This document shows positions 31,506 to 42,194 of a DNA stretch of 64,000 nucleotides, in pieces; within the stretch, counting starts at the first letter, position 1, and every line of letters begins with the position of its first letter. Source of the DNA: Achatina immaculata (lineage: Eukaryota > Mollusca > Gastropoda > Stylommatophora > Achatinidae); the NCBI GenBank assembly GCA_009760885.1, contig CM019713.1, positions 7,438,266 to 7,502,265 on the forward strand. Reading direction: 5' to 3'. The notes under the pieces were generated by a model that was not told where the DNA came from, made no database searches, and was given only the letters and a program-made list of their open reading frames with translations. Position numbers and translations under genes: made by a program.

Positions 31506-32509
31506 AGTGGACAGAGAAAACACTGGTGGAAAGACTGAAGTGTTGTACTTGGAAAAAAAAAATCACCACAGAAATGATAGGAAACAAATACATTCCCAAG
31601 GTTAAACACAACATTGCTAAATCACATAATGCCAAGAAAACAAGCCGTGCACGTGATAGAATAATACATGTTGAAAATAACCTCACAAATGAGAGATAAC
31701 TCAGAGCATCTGAAGTAGTAAATTAACTAAATTTAATCAAGAAGCAACCGAAAAAATATTTAGAGGAACAAAAAAACCGAAGTATGAAGCGAAACAGACT
31801 GCAGACTGAATATAATAATTCCCCAAAGACGCATATAATCAATATGGATTATTTTTTCCTTCAATTAGTGGGGCAGACCACAAGTTCAACAGAAGGAAGT
31901 AATATGTGTTCTAGATATATCTATAAATAGGTGAGATCTATAATTAGAGCACTATTTGCGTTGTAAGGGAAAAAAAAACAAATGAAGAAAGATTAATTAA
32001 CCGAAAATTGCTGAGAAGTACAAAGGGAAAAAAAGCGAAAAAGAGTGGCTGGAGACTACGCCAACTACGACACGGCAGATAGAGACCGTGGTGATATTGA
32101 CATATCTCAGCTGTTTTTAGAATTCCATTTGCAGGGTCCGTGTTGTTACAATACTGTTACCGTTCAGCGTTCGGGTTGATTATTACCACGGGGATGTGAA
32201 ACTGACGGTTGACTCCATTTGTTACATCAGTGGTTTTCAAGTTTTCCTGCGTGGACCCGTTATTTTTCGGATGTTTCTTTTTCTCCTTTTTTTTATCATA
32301 CTTTTCACATTCATTTTGCCTTCAGCCGTTATTTTCACCATAATTCTCTCACTCACACAGCAACATTCAGCCAGACACAAATAATGCAACACAAACACTG
32401 CGACAACACAACTCCACCTACGCCATGTTGAGAAAGTACATGTACATAGGACGTTAAACGTCCAGTTAGTTTTGCTGTCATGGATTTTAATATTGGCTTC
32501 GTATTTAAG
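31506..32509. other. no gene seen
   Basis: AT-rich unique sequence without domain or repeat family. Confidence 0.3.
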
Positions 32510-32511
32510 TG

Positions 32512-32600
32512 TCTATGTGGTGTAGTCGTTAGTGCACTCAGTTGTCTACCAAATGATCAGGAGTTGAGTTCCTAGTGTGGCGGAATTTCCCCCTCTGAGA
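32512..32600 (+). mobile_element. tRNA-like SINE head
   Basis: GTGGTGTAGTCGTTAGTGC resembles box A and AGGAGTTGAGTTCCT a decayed box B about 44 bases later. No acceptor stem. Confidence 0.45.
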
Positions 32601-32669
32601 CCAGTATGCAAAGACCTGGTGCATTTTAGATATTCGTTTCTTGTTTTTAAATCACAAAAAATATAATCT

Positions 32670-32671
<2 letters not shown>

Positions 32672-32767
<96 letters not shown>

Positions 32768-32785
32768 CACTCACTTTCTTTCGCT
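32672..32785. repeat. TC microsatellite, tail of the K retroelement
   Basis: Two long TC runs separated by CATTCAC; read on the minus strand it is a GA tail following the K element end. Confidence 0.95.
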
Positions 32786-33255
32786 CTCTCTGTGGTCCAT
32801 GCCAGTCAGGCCTTGGTCGTCACTGACTTCCACAACCATTTATCCTCTGTTCTTTCAGTAAGACATGTATTGGGCCGTTCTCCATGCCATTCTTTTAGTA
32901 CGTCAGATAAAGTGGTTCTTTGTCTTTCTCTGTTTCTTTGCCCCAGCAGTTTTCCTGTTGTCGCTACTTATTTCAGTCTGCCTCTTCTCAAAACACGTGC
33001 TACAAATCTGGACTGTCGTGTTCGGAATGTTGCCATAATTTCTCTCTTTTTACCCAGCCTCTCTTGAAATCTCTTCCTTTGTTTTCTTGGCCGTCCTTGG
33101 TATTCTCATCATTCCTCTTAGGAACCTCATCTACGCTGCTTCTAGTATATTCTGAGTGTTCTTGGTTACTGCCCTTTCTTCGCATCCATACAACAATACG
33201 AGTTCGATGGAGCACTGGATAATTCTATTTTTGACATTAATCTACAAGGCTTTCT
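32786..33255 (-). mobile_element. non-LTR retroelement C-terminal remnant, family K
   Basis: Minus-strand pieces in order: ELVLLYGCEERAVTKNTQNI, LEAA, a stop, MRFLRGMMRIPRTAKKTKEE, IMATFRTRQSRFVARVLRRG, and RNRERQRTTLSDVLKEWHGE, ending near [11 protein letters not shown]. This is the reverse-transcriptase post-catalytic region. It has internal stops and a GA tail. Confidence 0.82.
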
Positions 33256-33712
33256 TGCATAGTATATAGTATGTTTTTCATTTTCATGAATGCTGATTTC
33301 CCTGAGCTGTTCTGCTCCTTACTTCAGTACGACATCTTGCGTTTTGTGTTGTTAGTATTATTCCGAAATATACCATCTTAACTGAATAAAATGCAGTTCT
33401 TTCACAAAACTTAAGAATTCAAGGAAGCTGGTGTAGACTGCCACGTGTATGCTATTTTCATCTGTTTTCATAAAGCCTTTTGAAAGTGGTAATCAGATAC
33501 TTTCCCAAGGGAAATGGTTCGTTCATTCACAAGTTTAAATGTAGTAACGAAATGCTGGTGAAAACTCCTGTATCGGATCATCAAGATATTTAGACGCCTG
33601 TTCTAAAATCACCACTTGATGGTTGGTTTTACAAACAAACAAAAAAACTTTTAAAAACAAAAGGACGAAAATGTTATTATATAAAAATTTACTTTTATAA
33701 CTGAATTATTTT
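33256..33712. other. no gene seen
   Basis: Unique sequence between two element remnants. Confidence 0.3.
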
Positions 33713-34268
33713 TCATCCTAACGCCACCAAAATGTAGCCCATTGTATGATGGTACCAGCTTTGTATTTCCTCCTTAGAGATTGGCGGTGCCGGGGTGTCC
33801 AGCCAGTTGTTGACTCTATCCATGAGCTCTTCCTTGGTGGTTTCAAGGTACATGTAGGCCGGCCAGACCTTCATCTTAGGGAAGAGATGGTTATCGCTTG
33901 GCGCTAAGTCCATGCTGTAAAAGAGTGGGGGTGAAAGAGGGGTGAAGAGGGAGAGGATCAGAGGGCGGGGGGGGGGGGGGGAAGGGGGGGGGGGTAAAAA
34001 ATCGTTTTTGTTGCAAGACGTCGCTGATTTTTCTGAACTAGTTCATCCGTTACAACTGAGTGTCGACCTTGTCCTAGTTTGCCATGGTCATCTGTAGTCT
34101 CTGAATTTCCTGCACCACACTTTCAACATGTGTCCCACTCATAATGTTGCCACCATAAATCAAACACAATCGACGATAAATCTCGGTGGCGTTGTGTCCA
34201 TCTGCTTCCAGAACACGAATCACACCACGGATCTCACAGCTAGCGTGGATGACGATTACAGGGTCCAT
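33713..34268 (-). pseudogene. internally deleted mariner-like transposase
   Basis: Two parts on the minus strand. The N-terminal part starts at ATG 34268 and has VIRVLEADGHNATEIYRRLC, a mariner helix-turn-helix. The C-terminal part ends at 33713 and has DLAPSDNHLFPKMKVW (containing the last catalytic Asp) and SKEEIQSWYHH. The middle of the catalytic domain, including the first two aspartates, is missing: only about 160 bp with two G runs lies between. It belongs to a different mariner lineage from 5504-6638. Ends and TIRs were not resolved. Confidence 0.85.
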
Positions 34269-34628
34269 GTTTACTAGACCGTTACTCGTGCGGAACTGAA
34301 TAAAATTAACTGTGGCTAGACATTTAGTAAAACTGGATTTTACTGACTAGTAACGGAAATTCCCCGTGTCATATTGAAACTGGATTATTTTTACCAGCCA
34401 ATCGGAGACTGATTTTGGAATTGTTTACGTATCCTTTCTCAGAGTTCAGTTCAGGGTATTATGTTTCTATTAAAATCATTATGTGAAAGTAACAGATAGA
34501 GTCCTCTATATCTTTATGCTGAATAAAAATTGTTGGAATCTGTCCATTCGAAACAGAAATGTTTCTCAAACTGTCATGAAAGTCTTACTAGTTGTTATTA
34601 CTAACGCCAATTAACTGGAAGCATGGAT
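34269..34628. other. flank of the deleted mariner, no gene
   Basis: Likely includes the 5' end of the mariner-like element (ACGAGTAACGG and CGTTACTAGTC are similar) but the boundary is unclear. Confidence 0.3.
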
Positions 34629-34980
34629 GAAGCAGAGATTGCGTATATGTATAAAAGTGAAGGAGAGATTGTGTATATGTATAAGAGTGAAGGAGAGATT
34701 GTGTATATGTATAAGAGTCAAGGAGGGATTGTGTATATGTATAAGAGTGAAGGAGAGATTGTGTATATGTATAAGAGTCATGGAGGGATTGTGTATATGT
34801 ATAAGAGTGAAGGAGAGATTGTGTATATGTATAAGAGTTAAGTAGAAATTGTGTATATGTATAAGAGTGAAGTAGAGATTATGTACATATATAACAGTGA
34901 AAGAGAGACTGTGTACATGTATAAGAGTAAAGTAGAGATTGTGTACATGTATAAGAATGAAGTAGAGATTGTGTATAATA
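34629..34980. repeat. 30-bp tandem repeat x11-12
   Basis: Unit AAGAGTGAAGGAGAGATTGT then GTATATGTAT. All frames lack stops over long stretches, giving spurious open frames on both strands. Confidence 0.95.
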
Positions 34981-35045
34981 AGAATGTACAAGAAAAAGCT
35001 TTTAAAATGTTAGCAACATTATCAAATTTCAGTATGTTTGTTGCA

Positions 35046-35082
35046 TCTCTCTCTCTCTCTCTCTCTCCCTCTCTCTCTCCTC
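35046..35082. repeat. TC microsatellite
   Basis: Interrupted TC run just left of a SINE-1 head. Confidence 0.9.
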
Positions 35083-35087
35083 TACAT

Positions 35088-35790
35088 GAGGCCTGTTTGG
35101 ATGAATGGCTAGGAGCTCAGTCTACTAATCTGGTGGTACGGCGTTCAAACTCCAGCAGTGGGGATTTTCTTTTTCTGGTACCTTCTTCTTATATCCTTCC
35201 CCTGCCGTTAAACGTCAGATAGGGCTCGCAAAGTAGTTTGCCAATTTTTCCTGTCTTCGGCGAGTCTTTCAACCTCATCAAAGGATTTTATGCCTGTTAA
35301 TTTGGCCTCTCTTAACAATGTCCTCTTCAGAGTTTCACGCGGTCTGCCTCTTTTTCTTTGTTGTGTTCCACTTGATAGCTTGTTTTGGGATTCTCTGATC
35401 ATTTCTTCTCATCAAGTGACCAACATATGTCCATCTCCTTTTCCTGATCACCCATGAGAATGTTTGTTGTTCAGTCATCTGTCTTATCTCTGCATTGTTC
35501 TTGAATTCGTTCCACTTGATGCCAAGTATTTTCCTTAGGCATTTGTTTTCAAAAGAGTCTAATTTCTTTTCTGTTACCACCACACCAAAAATGCCTCGGG
35601 ATCTACCCAGTATCTAAAAATGGGTACCAGAGAAATTTAGGAAAGTAAATGCGGCCAGACGTGATACTGACCACACCACACTTTCACGCACCGATGGTCT
35701 TGGAAATACGAGGTTAACACCGTATCCCCAGTATGCTTTACCAGCATAGGAACGAGAATTTTACATTTTACCTCCCTTTCTCACCTCTAT
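35088..35790 (+). mobile_element. SINE-1 copy 2, split by a family D insertion
   Basis: Head 35088-35182 (GGATGAATGGCTAGGAGCTC box A region, GGCGTTCAAACTCC box B, then GGGGATTTTCTTTTTCTGGT). Body 35581-35790 (ATGCCTCGGGATCTACCCAG, AATGGGTACCAGAGAAAT, CACCACACTTTCACGC, ACACCGTATCCCCAGTATG). Between them lies family D copy 2. Similar CTGGTACC and CTGTTACC sequences at the two junctions could be the eroded duplication. Confidence 0.83.
35190..35580 (-). mobile_element. non-LTR retroelement 3' part, family D copy 2
   Basis: The longest D copy. Minus-strand pieces: VVTEKKLDSFENKCLRKILG, IKWNEFKNNAEIRQMTEQQT, RKRRWTYVGHLMRRNDQRIP, then after a frameshift RKRGRPRETLKRTLLREAKL, FDEVERLAEDRKNWQTTLRA and LSDV. 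Tail GGATATAAG. Inserted in SINE-1 copy 2. Confidence 0.87.
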
Positions 35791-35861
35791 ACTCTTATCT
35801 ACTCACAGGATGACTTTCACAGACACAGGAAAGAATAAATAACCGAACAAGATCCTACAGA

Positions 35862-36140
35862 AGCACAGTCAGAGCACTCGCATCGTCAAGATATCAGAGA
35901 AACGCAGTCAGAGCACTCGCATCGTCAAGATATCAGAGAAACGCAGTCAGAGCACTCGCATCGTCAAGATATCAGAGAAACACAGTCAGAGCACTCGTAT
36001 CGTCAAGGTATCAGAGAAACGCAGTCAGAGCACTCGCATCGTCAAGATATCAGAGAAACACAGAGCACGCGTATATCAAGATATCATAAAAACACAGCAC
36101 TCGTATCGTCAAGATATCAGAGAAACACATTTAGAGCACT
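35862..36140. repeat. 40-bp tandem repeat x7
   Basis: Unit CAGTCAGAGCACTCGCATCG then TCAAGATATCAGAGAAACG. The last units carry deletions. Confidence 0.93.
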
Positions 36141-36180
36141 CGTATCGTCAAGATCCCGGAGAACACAATCAGAGTACATA

Positions 36181-36322
36181 CATCATCTACTTCTCCTTCT
36201 TCTGCGTTCAAAGTTGTTGGTCACTTCAGATCCTGATCCCTATCGACATGGCAAAACCCGTAGGGATCAGGATCTGAAGTGACCAGCAACCTCGAATGCA
36301 GAAGAAGAAGAAGTAGATGATG
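36181..36322. repeat. 62-bp inverted repeat with 18-bp loop
   Basis: Arms 36181-36242 and 36261-36322 pair with about five mismatches in 62 bp; the 23 bases next to the loop (ending GATCAGGATCTGAAGTGACC) pair without error. The loop is TCGACATGGCAAAACCCG. It could be a tiny MITE, a foldback relic or a hairpin transcript; no coding or tRNA feature. Confidence 0.92.
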
Positions 36323-36808
36323 CTCCATAAAATAGATGATGCATCATCTAAATGGCGGATAATGATATCTTATTTGGCAACTTACCTATCACTTATAACC
36401 ATAAAAGAGAACATGATAAAGACCTACAGGAAGCAAAAAAGAAAAGACACCACCATCACTACCACCACCACCATCACTACCACCACCACCACATGATCAC
36501 TAACACCTGCTAACAGAAATGAACAGTTCATCCTTTTCTGTCTCAAGACACAACGGAATCCCATATCACAGGCAATACACAGTGTAAAACTGAAAATATT
36601 CCTCTTTGTTCGTGTGTCCAGGCGCCTCACACTGTGAGACACAAATCCCCCCTCCCCACACACACACAAAAACGCATCAGTTACGAAACAACACCTAGCT
36701 ATTCACCTGCTGACCCAGTGAACCATTCGAGAAAATAAGGTCTACTTTCTATACAAAAACTATAACAAAGGAGGTCCAATTTATCCAAGAGAGATTAAAT
36801 GTGTAAGT
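36323..36808. other. no gene; short ACC run
   Basis: ACC/ACT triplets at 36449-36491, otherwise unique. Confidence 0.35.
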
Positions 36809-36809
36809 A

Positions 36810-36811
36810 GT

Positions 36812-36881
<70 letters not shown>

Positions 36882-37440
36882 ACAGTGGCAGTGGTAGTAG
36901 TAGTAATAGTAGTAGTAGCAGTAGTAGTAGTAGTAACAGTGGCAGTGGTAGTAGTAGTAGTAACAGTGGCAGTGGTAGTAGTAGTAGTAACAGTGGCAGT
37001 GGTAGTAGTAGTAGTAGTAATAGTAGTAGTAGTAACAGTGGCAGTGGTAGTAGTAGTAGTAGTAACAGTGGCAGTGGTAGTAGTAGTAGTAATAGTGGCA
37101 GTGGTAGTAGTAGTAGTAATAATAACAGTGGCAGTGGTAGTAGTAGTAGTAGTAACAGTGGCAGTGGTAGTAGTAGTAGTAGTAGTAGTAACAGTGGCAG
37201 TACTAGTAGTAGTAGTAGTAGAAGTAAAAGTAGTAATAATCGTAATAATAGTCATAGTAATAGTAGTATTAATGATAATAGTAGTACCAATATTAATTAT
37301 AATAATAGTAGTAGTAGTACAAGAAGTAGTAATAATAATAGTAGCAGTAATTATAATAGCAGTAGTAATATTAATAGCAGAAGTTACTATAATAGTAGTA
37401 GTAATGTAGTAATAATAATAATAGCAGTAAAGTACTACTA
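36810..37440. repeat. AGT trinucleotide tract with AACAGTGGCAGTGG higher-order unit
   Basis: About 630 bp. Pure AGT blocks are separated at irregular intervals by AACAGTGGCAGTGGT, which recurs at least ten times, so the tract has grown by copying of larger units. Spurious Thr and Val frames arise here. Confidence 0.95.
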
Positions 37441-37704
37441 CTACCGGCTAGAGTAATGATTAGAGCACTCATCTAGCAACCGAATGTTCGAAGGTTCGAA
37501 TCCCCAGGGGAGCGGGATTTTTTTCCGACCAATACGGCCCCGAGGTCGACCCAGCCTCGTAAAATGGGTACCAGAGAAAATCTTGGAAGGAAAGGCAGCG
37601 AGGAATGGAACTGGCCACCCTACCTCATAACGCTGATGGTCCAGCATAATGAGGTCTCTAACGCTTCATCCCCTACGGCATTTGCTATGGGACTATCTTT
37701 ACCT
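37441..37704 (+). mobile_element. tRNA-derived SINE-2
   Basis: Box A region GGCTAGAGTAATGATTAGAG near 37447 and a perfect box B GGTTCGAATCC at 37493-37503. The body shares AAAATGGGTACCAGAGAAA with SINE-1. It lies between an AGT tract on its left and an ACT tract on its right. TACTACTACTA occurs at both junctions and may be the duplication. Confidence 0.85.
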
Positions 37705-37705
37705 T

Positions 37706-37827
37706 TTCCTTACTACTACTACTGCCACTATTACTACTACTACCACTATTACTACTACTACTACTACTACTATTATTATTACAACTACTATTACTACTAC
37801 TACTATTACTACTACTATTACTATTAC

Positions 37828-37860
<33 letters not shown>

Positions 37861-38057
37861 TATTACTACTACTGCTACTACTACTATTACTACTATAACT
37901 ACTACTACTACTGTTACGACAACTACTATTACTGCTACTACTATTACTACTACTACTACTACTATTACTACTACTGCTACTATTACTACTACTGCTACTA
38001 CTACTATTACTACTACTACTACTACTATTACTACTATTACTACTACTACTACTACTG
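37706..38057. repeat. ACT trinucleotide tract
   Basis: About 350 bp of ACT/ATT triplets with GCT and CCA interruptions. It is the reverse complement motif of the 36810-37440 tract. Confidence 0.95.
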
Positions 38058-38204
38058 TTGCTATTGGATGGAAGATGGTTAACTGAGATAAAGAGCAGAT
38101 TAACGCAAGCAAAAATAATGTTTCATAAAATGAGAAGCACCTTGTATTCTGTGTAATAAACTACTTTCACTGACAGTGAGAATGAGTACTCCAAGGCAAA
38201 GACT

Positions 38205-38597
38205 GAGCCAGTTTTATTCTATGAATGTGAGGCATGGTCACTCACTAATGAAGTACAGCGCCACCTGGAAGCCACTGAAGTGTGGTTTCTTAGGAGAAGG
38301 CTAAGAATACCATGGACAGCAAGGAGATGACATGAGGAGGTTCTGAGAGAGACTGGAGAGATGAAACAACAAACAGTAACAAAAGTCAGAAAGAGACAGT
38401 CCAAATTCATAGGACACTGCCACGGCGAGGAATACTAGAATACATTGTTGACGACAGTAAAGGTAGAGGACACAAGAGATGGAGGTAGACAGAGAGAGAA
38501 AATACTGAATGGACTAACAAGATGGTTGGACGGAGAACGCTAGCACAGCTTGTACTCAGAACTCAGAACACGTAATTCTGGAAAAGCATGACCACCA
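38205..38597 (+). mobile_element. non-LTR retroelement C-terminal remnant, family J
   Basis: Plus-strand pieces: CEAWSLTNEVQRHLEATEVW, FLRRRLRIPWTARR, a TGA, QQTVTKVRKRQSKFIGHC, and ILNGLTRWLDGER. This is the reverse-transcriptase post-catalytic region with stops. It ends at GCATGACCACCAA and passes into an ACAG tail. Confidence 0.83.
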
Positions 38598-38647
<50 letters not shown>

Positions 38648-38648
38648 T

Positions 38649-38733
<85 letters not shown>
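38598..38733. repeat. AGAC then AGAT compound microsatellite, tail of J
   Basis: AGAC block (38598-38686, one CTGA interruption) followed by AGAT block (38684-38733). Same transition as at 31284-31505. Confidence 0.97.
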
Positions 38734-39335
38734 TAGTAATGAAGATTGCGTTAACTAAAGAGCATAGTCTTATATAAACAAACAAACAGTCAAACAAATA
38801 AGCAAACAAAGAAATTTGTCACATATGAAAAAGTAGTTATTTAACAGGTTAAATTAGATTGCGACCACTCCCAATAAAACCTCTGTGTAAAATTCGTGTT
38901 TGAAGTAATGTCCCAAAGCTATCATATGCACCCCCCCCCCTCCAACACACTCACACATGGAATATTATCCTCATATCTATAATTAACTTGCATTTATTTA
39001 ATTGGAAAACTACTTACTGAATACTTGCCCCTTCTCACATATTTTCTGATGCTGATATTAACAGATGATAATGACATCTACGCCCCGGGCTGCATGTTCA
39101 TAAACAGGTAAATATTTCTTAAATGGCAACCAGAATTTTCCTAACATGGTTCAAGCTAGACCCCCAGCGGTTCTCATGTTTGTAACGCGGCCCACATGTG
39201 ACCGAAAGTTTAACTTCTTCTCGAGCAATTGCTCCCAGTCTGGCGGATCAACAAGGGATATTTGCAGACGTACGGAGTCTAGATTAAGTTTAATACTAGA
39301 AACATGTTGCAATTTTAATTTAATACTAAACGACG
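38734..39335. other. no gene; possible hAT terminus
   Basis: C run near 38930. At about 39167 CAGCGGTTCTCATGTTTGTA followed by CGCGGCCCAC resembles a hAT left end, without a matching right end. Confidence 0.35.
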
Positions 39336-39339
39336 TTTA

Positions 39340-40597
39340 TCTTGGATCATTATTAAGAATGGAGATACAATGAGGGAAATTAAAAGGAGGATATCTATCG
39401 CTCTTCAAAAAGTAAAACAACTAAAGAAGCTGTGGAGAGGAACGGACAGAACTATAAAAATAAGATTTGTAATGGCGTGCATCTTTCCCATCGCAACATA
39501 TGCCTGTGAGACCTGGAGACTTAACAAAGCAGCTGAGAAACACATAAATGACTTTGAATGTACATGCTATAGAAGAGAACACACTTTTGTAGGATTAGAT
39601 CTCGAAAAAATCGTAGACAAAAGCACTTTAGTGAGACGTTAGAGAGAAAGATCACAGGAGAATTACATGGGATTCGAACACGGACTCTGGTAGGACGAGC
39701 AGCTGTCTAGCCACGAGAGAACAGCGTAATATCGACTTAGCCAACTAGCACCCTCCAAAAAAAGTGTTTTATTGACATAGTCTTTAGTAACTTTTCAGTA
39801 GACAAGAGGGATCGTGACACCCGGAAAGAGACGATGTCGTGACACAGAAATTCCGTAGCTTAGATTCAGTTTTTCTCCGGCCGGTACCAACTTTTTAGAC
39901 AAACATACACACGGTCTCCTGCCATGTCTGGTGCAAACTTGAACATCAATAACAAACGAACGAGTACTTATTACATGAAGTTAGCTTCAAGTATAGTTTT
40001 AAGGAACATTTTAATAATAGGAAACTACGAGACTTTGGTACGGTAAAGTAAGAGAACACAGTTTTGTAGGATTAGACATCGAAAAAATCGTAGACAAAGC
40101 ACTTTAGTGAGACGTGAGAGAAAGAAAAATCAAAAGAGAATTACCTGGGATTCGAACACGGACTCTGGTAGGACGAGCAGCCGTCTAGCCACGAGAGAAC
40201 AGCGTACTATCGACTTAGCCAACTAGAACCCTCCAAAAAGGTGCTACAGAAGAGTTCTTCATATATCATAGACATAGAAAAGAACAAATATATCTATACT
40301 ACAAGAACTTAATTTTGAAGAATGATGGCTAGTAAAGAGGATTAAACAGAGAAAATTTAAATATTTTGGACATAAACGTCATGATAACCTAGAGAAGACT
40401 GTCTTGGAAGGGTACATAATGGGGAAACAAAGAGAGGAAGACCAAACCGAAGATTACTACAAGACACCGTTGATAATCTGCGAATGGACGCATCAGCAGC
40501 AGAACATCTTCCTTGCAATGGAGAGGCCTACAAGAGAACTGTTAGGGAGGCAAAGTTTCGAAAGGGACATGCAAATGACTGACTGACTGACTAAGCG
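39340..40597 (+). mobile_element. non-LTR retroelement 3' part, family B copy 5, split by a 664-bp insertion
   Basis: Before the insertion: MREIKRRISIALQKVKQLKK, LWRGTDRTIKIRFVMACIFP, IATYACETWRLNKAAEKHIN. After it, from 40242: QKRTNISILQEL-like, LVKRIKQRKFKYFGH, LEGYIMGKQREEDQ and the end REAKFRKGHAN (with frameshifts), then a four-unit CTGA tail ending at 40597. Confidence 0.87.
39578..40241 (-). mobile_element. composite insertion with 189-bp terminal direct repeats and tRNA-like boxes
   Basis: Direct repeats 39574-39762 and 40051-40239 (about 90% identical by eye) flank a 288-bp unique middle. Each, read on the minus strand, has GTTGGCTAAGTCGATA and GTGGCTAGACGGCTGC (box A candidates) and GTGTTCGAATCCCA (box B). 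TGCTATAGAAGAG at 39565-39577 and TGCTACAGAAGAG at 40242-40254 (12 of 13) look like the target duplication. It may be a SINE dimer with an unrelated centre, or a TRIM-like element; the repeats do not start TG and end CA, against an LTR. Confidence 0.78.
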
Positions 40598-40958
40598 AAG
40601 AAGAAGTGTAATTTATTTCAGGAAACTTTTTTTTCTCAGTTTCATGGTAAGAAAATTTGTATTTGGTTTTTCAGTCCAACCAGAAAACGTCGCAAAAGAC
40701 CTTGGGAAAGTCGAAGGCAAGATATATCACAATGACATCCCTTAGACGTGTCGTCTAAATGTCATGCAACAATTTAAAAAAAACGCTTTTGGAAAAAAAG
40801 GTGGCATGCAATATAAGCTCTAAACTCTTTTCTTTTATGCTTGTGGTTTTTGCAATGGTCATCATGAAAACGGAAAGTTCAGCATTTTCAAGAATGTATT
40901 TAACAATAATTTTCGTCTTTAACTTATTTTCTTATGACATTCTCTGTTCTTTCCTACT
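40598..40958. other. no gene seen
   Basis: Unique AT-rich sequence. Confidence 0.3.
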
Positions 40959-40959
40959 T

Positions 40960-41174
40960 TTCGTCTGTCTGTCAGTCTGTCTCTCTGTCTGTCTGTCTGT
41001 CTCTTCCTCTTTTTTGTCCTTCTCTCTTTCTTATTCTCAGTCTCGCTGTGTCTCTCTGTCTCTCTCTATGTCTGTCTCTCTGTGTCATTCTCTTTCTCCC
41101 CCCCCCCCCCACTCCCAGTCTCTCTCTCTCTTTCTCTTTCTCTCTCTCACACACACAAACACACACACACACTA
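40960..41174. repeat. TCTG/TC and CA simple repeats
   Basis: TCTG tetranucleotides, then TC-rich sequence, C run at about 41099-41110, TC run, and finally CA run to 41172. Confidence 0.9.
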
Positions 41175-41324
41175 GTCACTAAATACCAACGTTTTACATA
41201 CATTTCATTTTATAAAACGGGAGGAAACACATCGAAGCTTGAATGACAACAAAGCAAAAGACGTAAGATTACGCTCGAAAACTCACAAACACTTTAGGGG
41301 TAAGAGAAAGAGAAAGAGCAATCA

Positions 41325-41405
41325 GTATCCCAGACTCCAGCAAGACGAGCAACCGCCTTGAAATCAGAAGATAACGCACTAACCACTCGGCCAAAGTGCT
41401 AGAAC
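41325..41405 (-). mobile_element. tRNA-like SINE head
   Basis: Reversed: TGGCCGAGTGGTTAGTGCG (good box A) and GGAGTCTGGGATACTG (poor box B). Remainder not recognised. Confidence 0.5.
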
Positions 41406-41479
41406 TCAACCTTCAACTACTAATAGTTATTTCACAAAATAATTATTCCGTGTTATTATCTGTTATTATATTTTTTATA

Positions 41480-41738
41480 ACTCATATATAAAAATAACTG
41501 ATGTCCTGCCTGCATTAAAAATAATTGATGTCCTGCCTATATAAAAAAATAACTGATGTTCTGCCTATATAAAAATAACTGATGTCCTGCCCGTATAAAA
41601 AACTGAGTTCATGCCTATATAAAAAATAACTGATGTCCTGCCTATATAAAAAATAACTGATGTCCTGCTTTTATAAAAATAACTGATGTCCCGTCTATAT
41701 AAAAAGCTGATATCCTGTCTGTATAAAAATAACTGATT
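41480..41738. repeat. about 25-bp tandem repeat x10
   Basis: Unit TATAAAAATAACTGATGTCC then TGCC, with length variation in the A run. Confidence 0.9.
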
Positions 41739-41741
41739 GAG

Positions 41742-41832
41742 TGACTGATCTTTATTTCCAAAGGGGTAAAAATTGGGCACGCAGGCCCGTCTGACATTTT
41801 GCTCTTTATCATACAACCCTCACTCTGTTCCA
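41742..41832 (-). mobile_element. retroelement 3' UTR fragment, family H copy 2
   Basis: Contains AAAATTGGGCACGCAGGCCC and CTTTATTTCC (reversed AATAAAG), matching the copy at 19756. Confidence 0.7.
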
Positions 41833-41966
41833 GACATTCTACAAATATGTTGTTCACATAACCAACATAAATAACATTGGAAAGCTGAGAGACATAAAAT
41901 AAAATTAAAATATATAACATTTACGTTTCGCCTTCATCCATGCACTCAGTACAGAAAGTAACTCAT

Positions 41967-42190
41967 TCATTCAATCATTCATTCATTCATTCATTTGCTT
42001 GTCCCTTGCGGAACTTTGCCTCCCTAACAGTACTCCTGTAGGCCTCTCGGTTGTGAGCAAGATGGCCTGCTGCTGATGCATCCATTTGCAGATTATCAAC
42101 GATGTCTTGCAACCATCTTCGTCTTGGCCTTCTTCTCTTTCTTTTTCCCATGATGTACCCTTCCAAGATCTGCTCTAGATTAGCATTACG
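41967..42190 (-). mobile_element. family B retroelement, copy 6
   Basis: Minus-strand: LEQILEGYIMGKRKRRRPRR, RWLQDIVDNLQMDASAAGHL, AHNREAYRSTVREAKFRKGQ and ANE, then TGA and an ATGA-type tail (CATT units at 41967-41995). This is the best preserved end in the family. A 22-bp array is fused to its 5' break. Confidence 0.92.
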
Positions 42191-42194
42191 TTTA

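Noticed and set aside
36749..38112. Thr-, Val- and Tyr-rich open frames
   Set aside because: Translations of AGT/ACT triplet tracts; open on both strands and several frames.
39578..40241. Classical LTR retrotransposon
   Set aside because: Terminal repeats do not begin TG and end CA, no primer-binding site or coding region was seen, and the repeats carry Pol III-like boxes.
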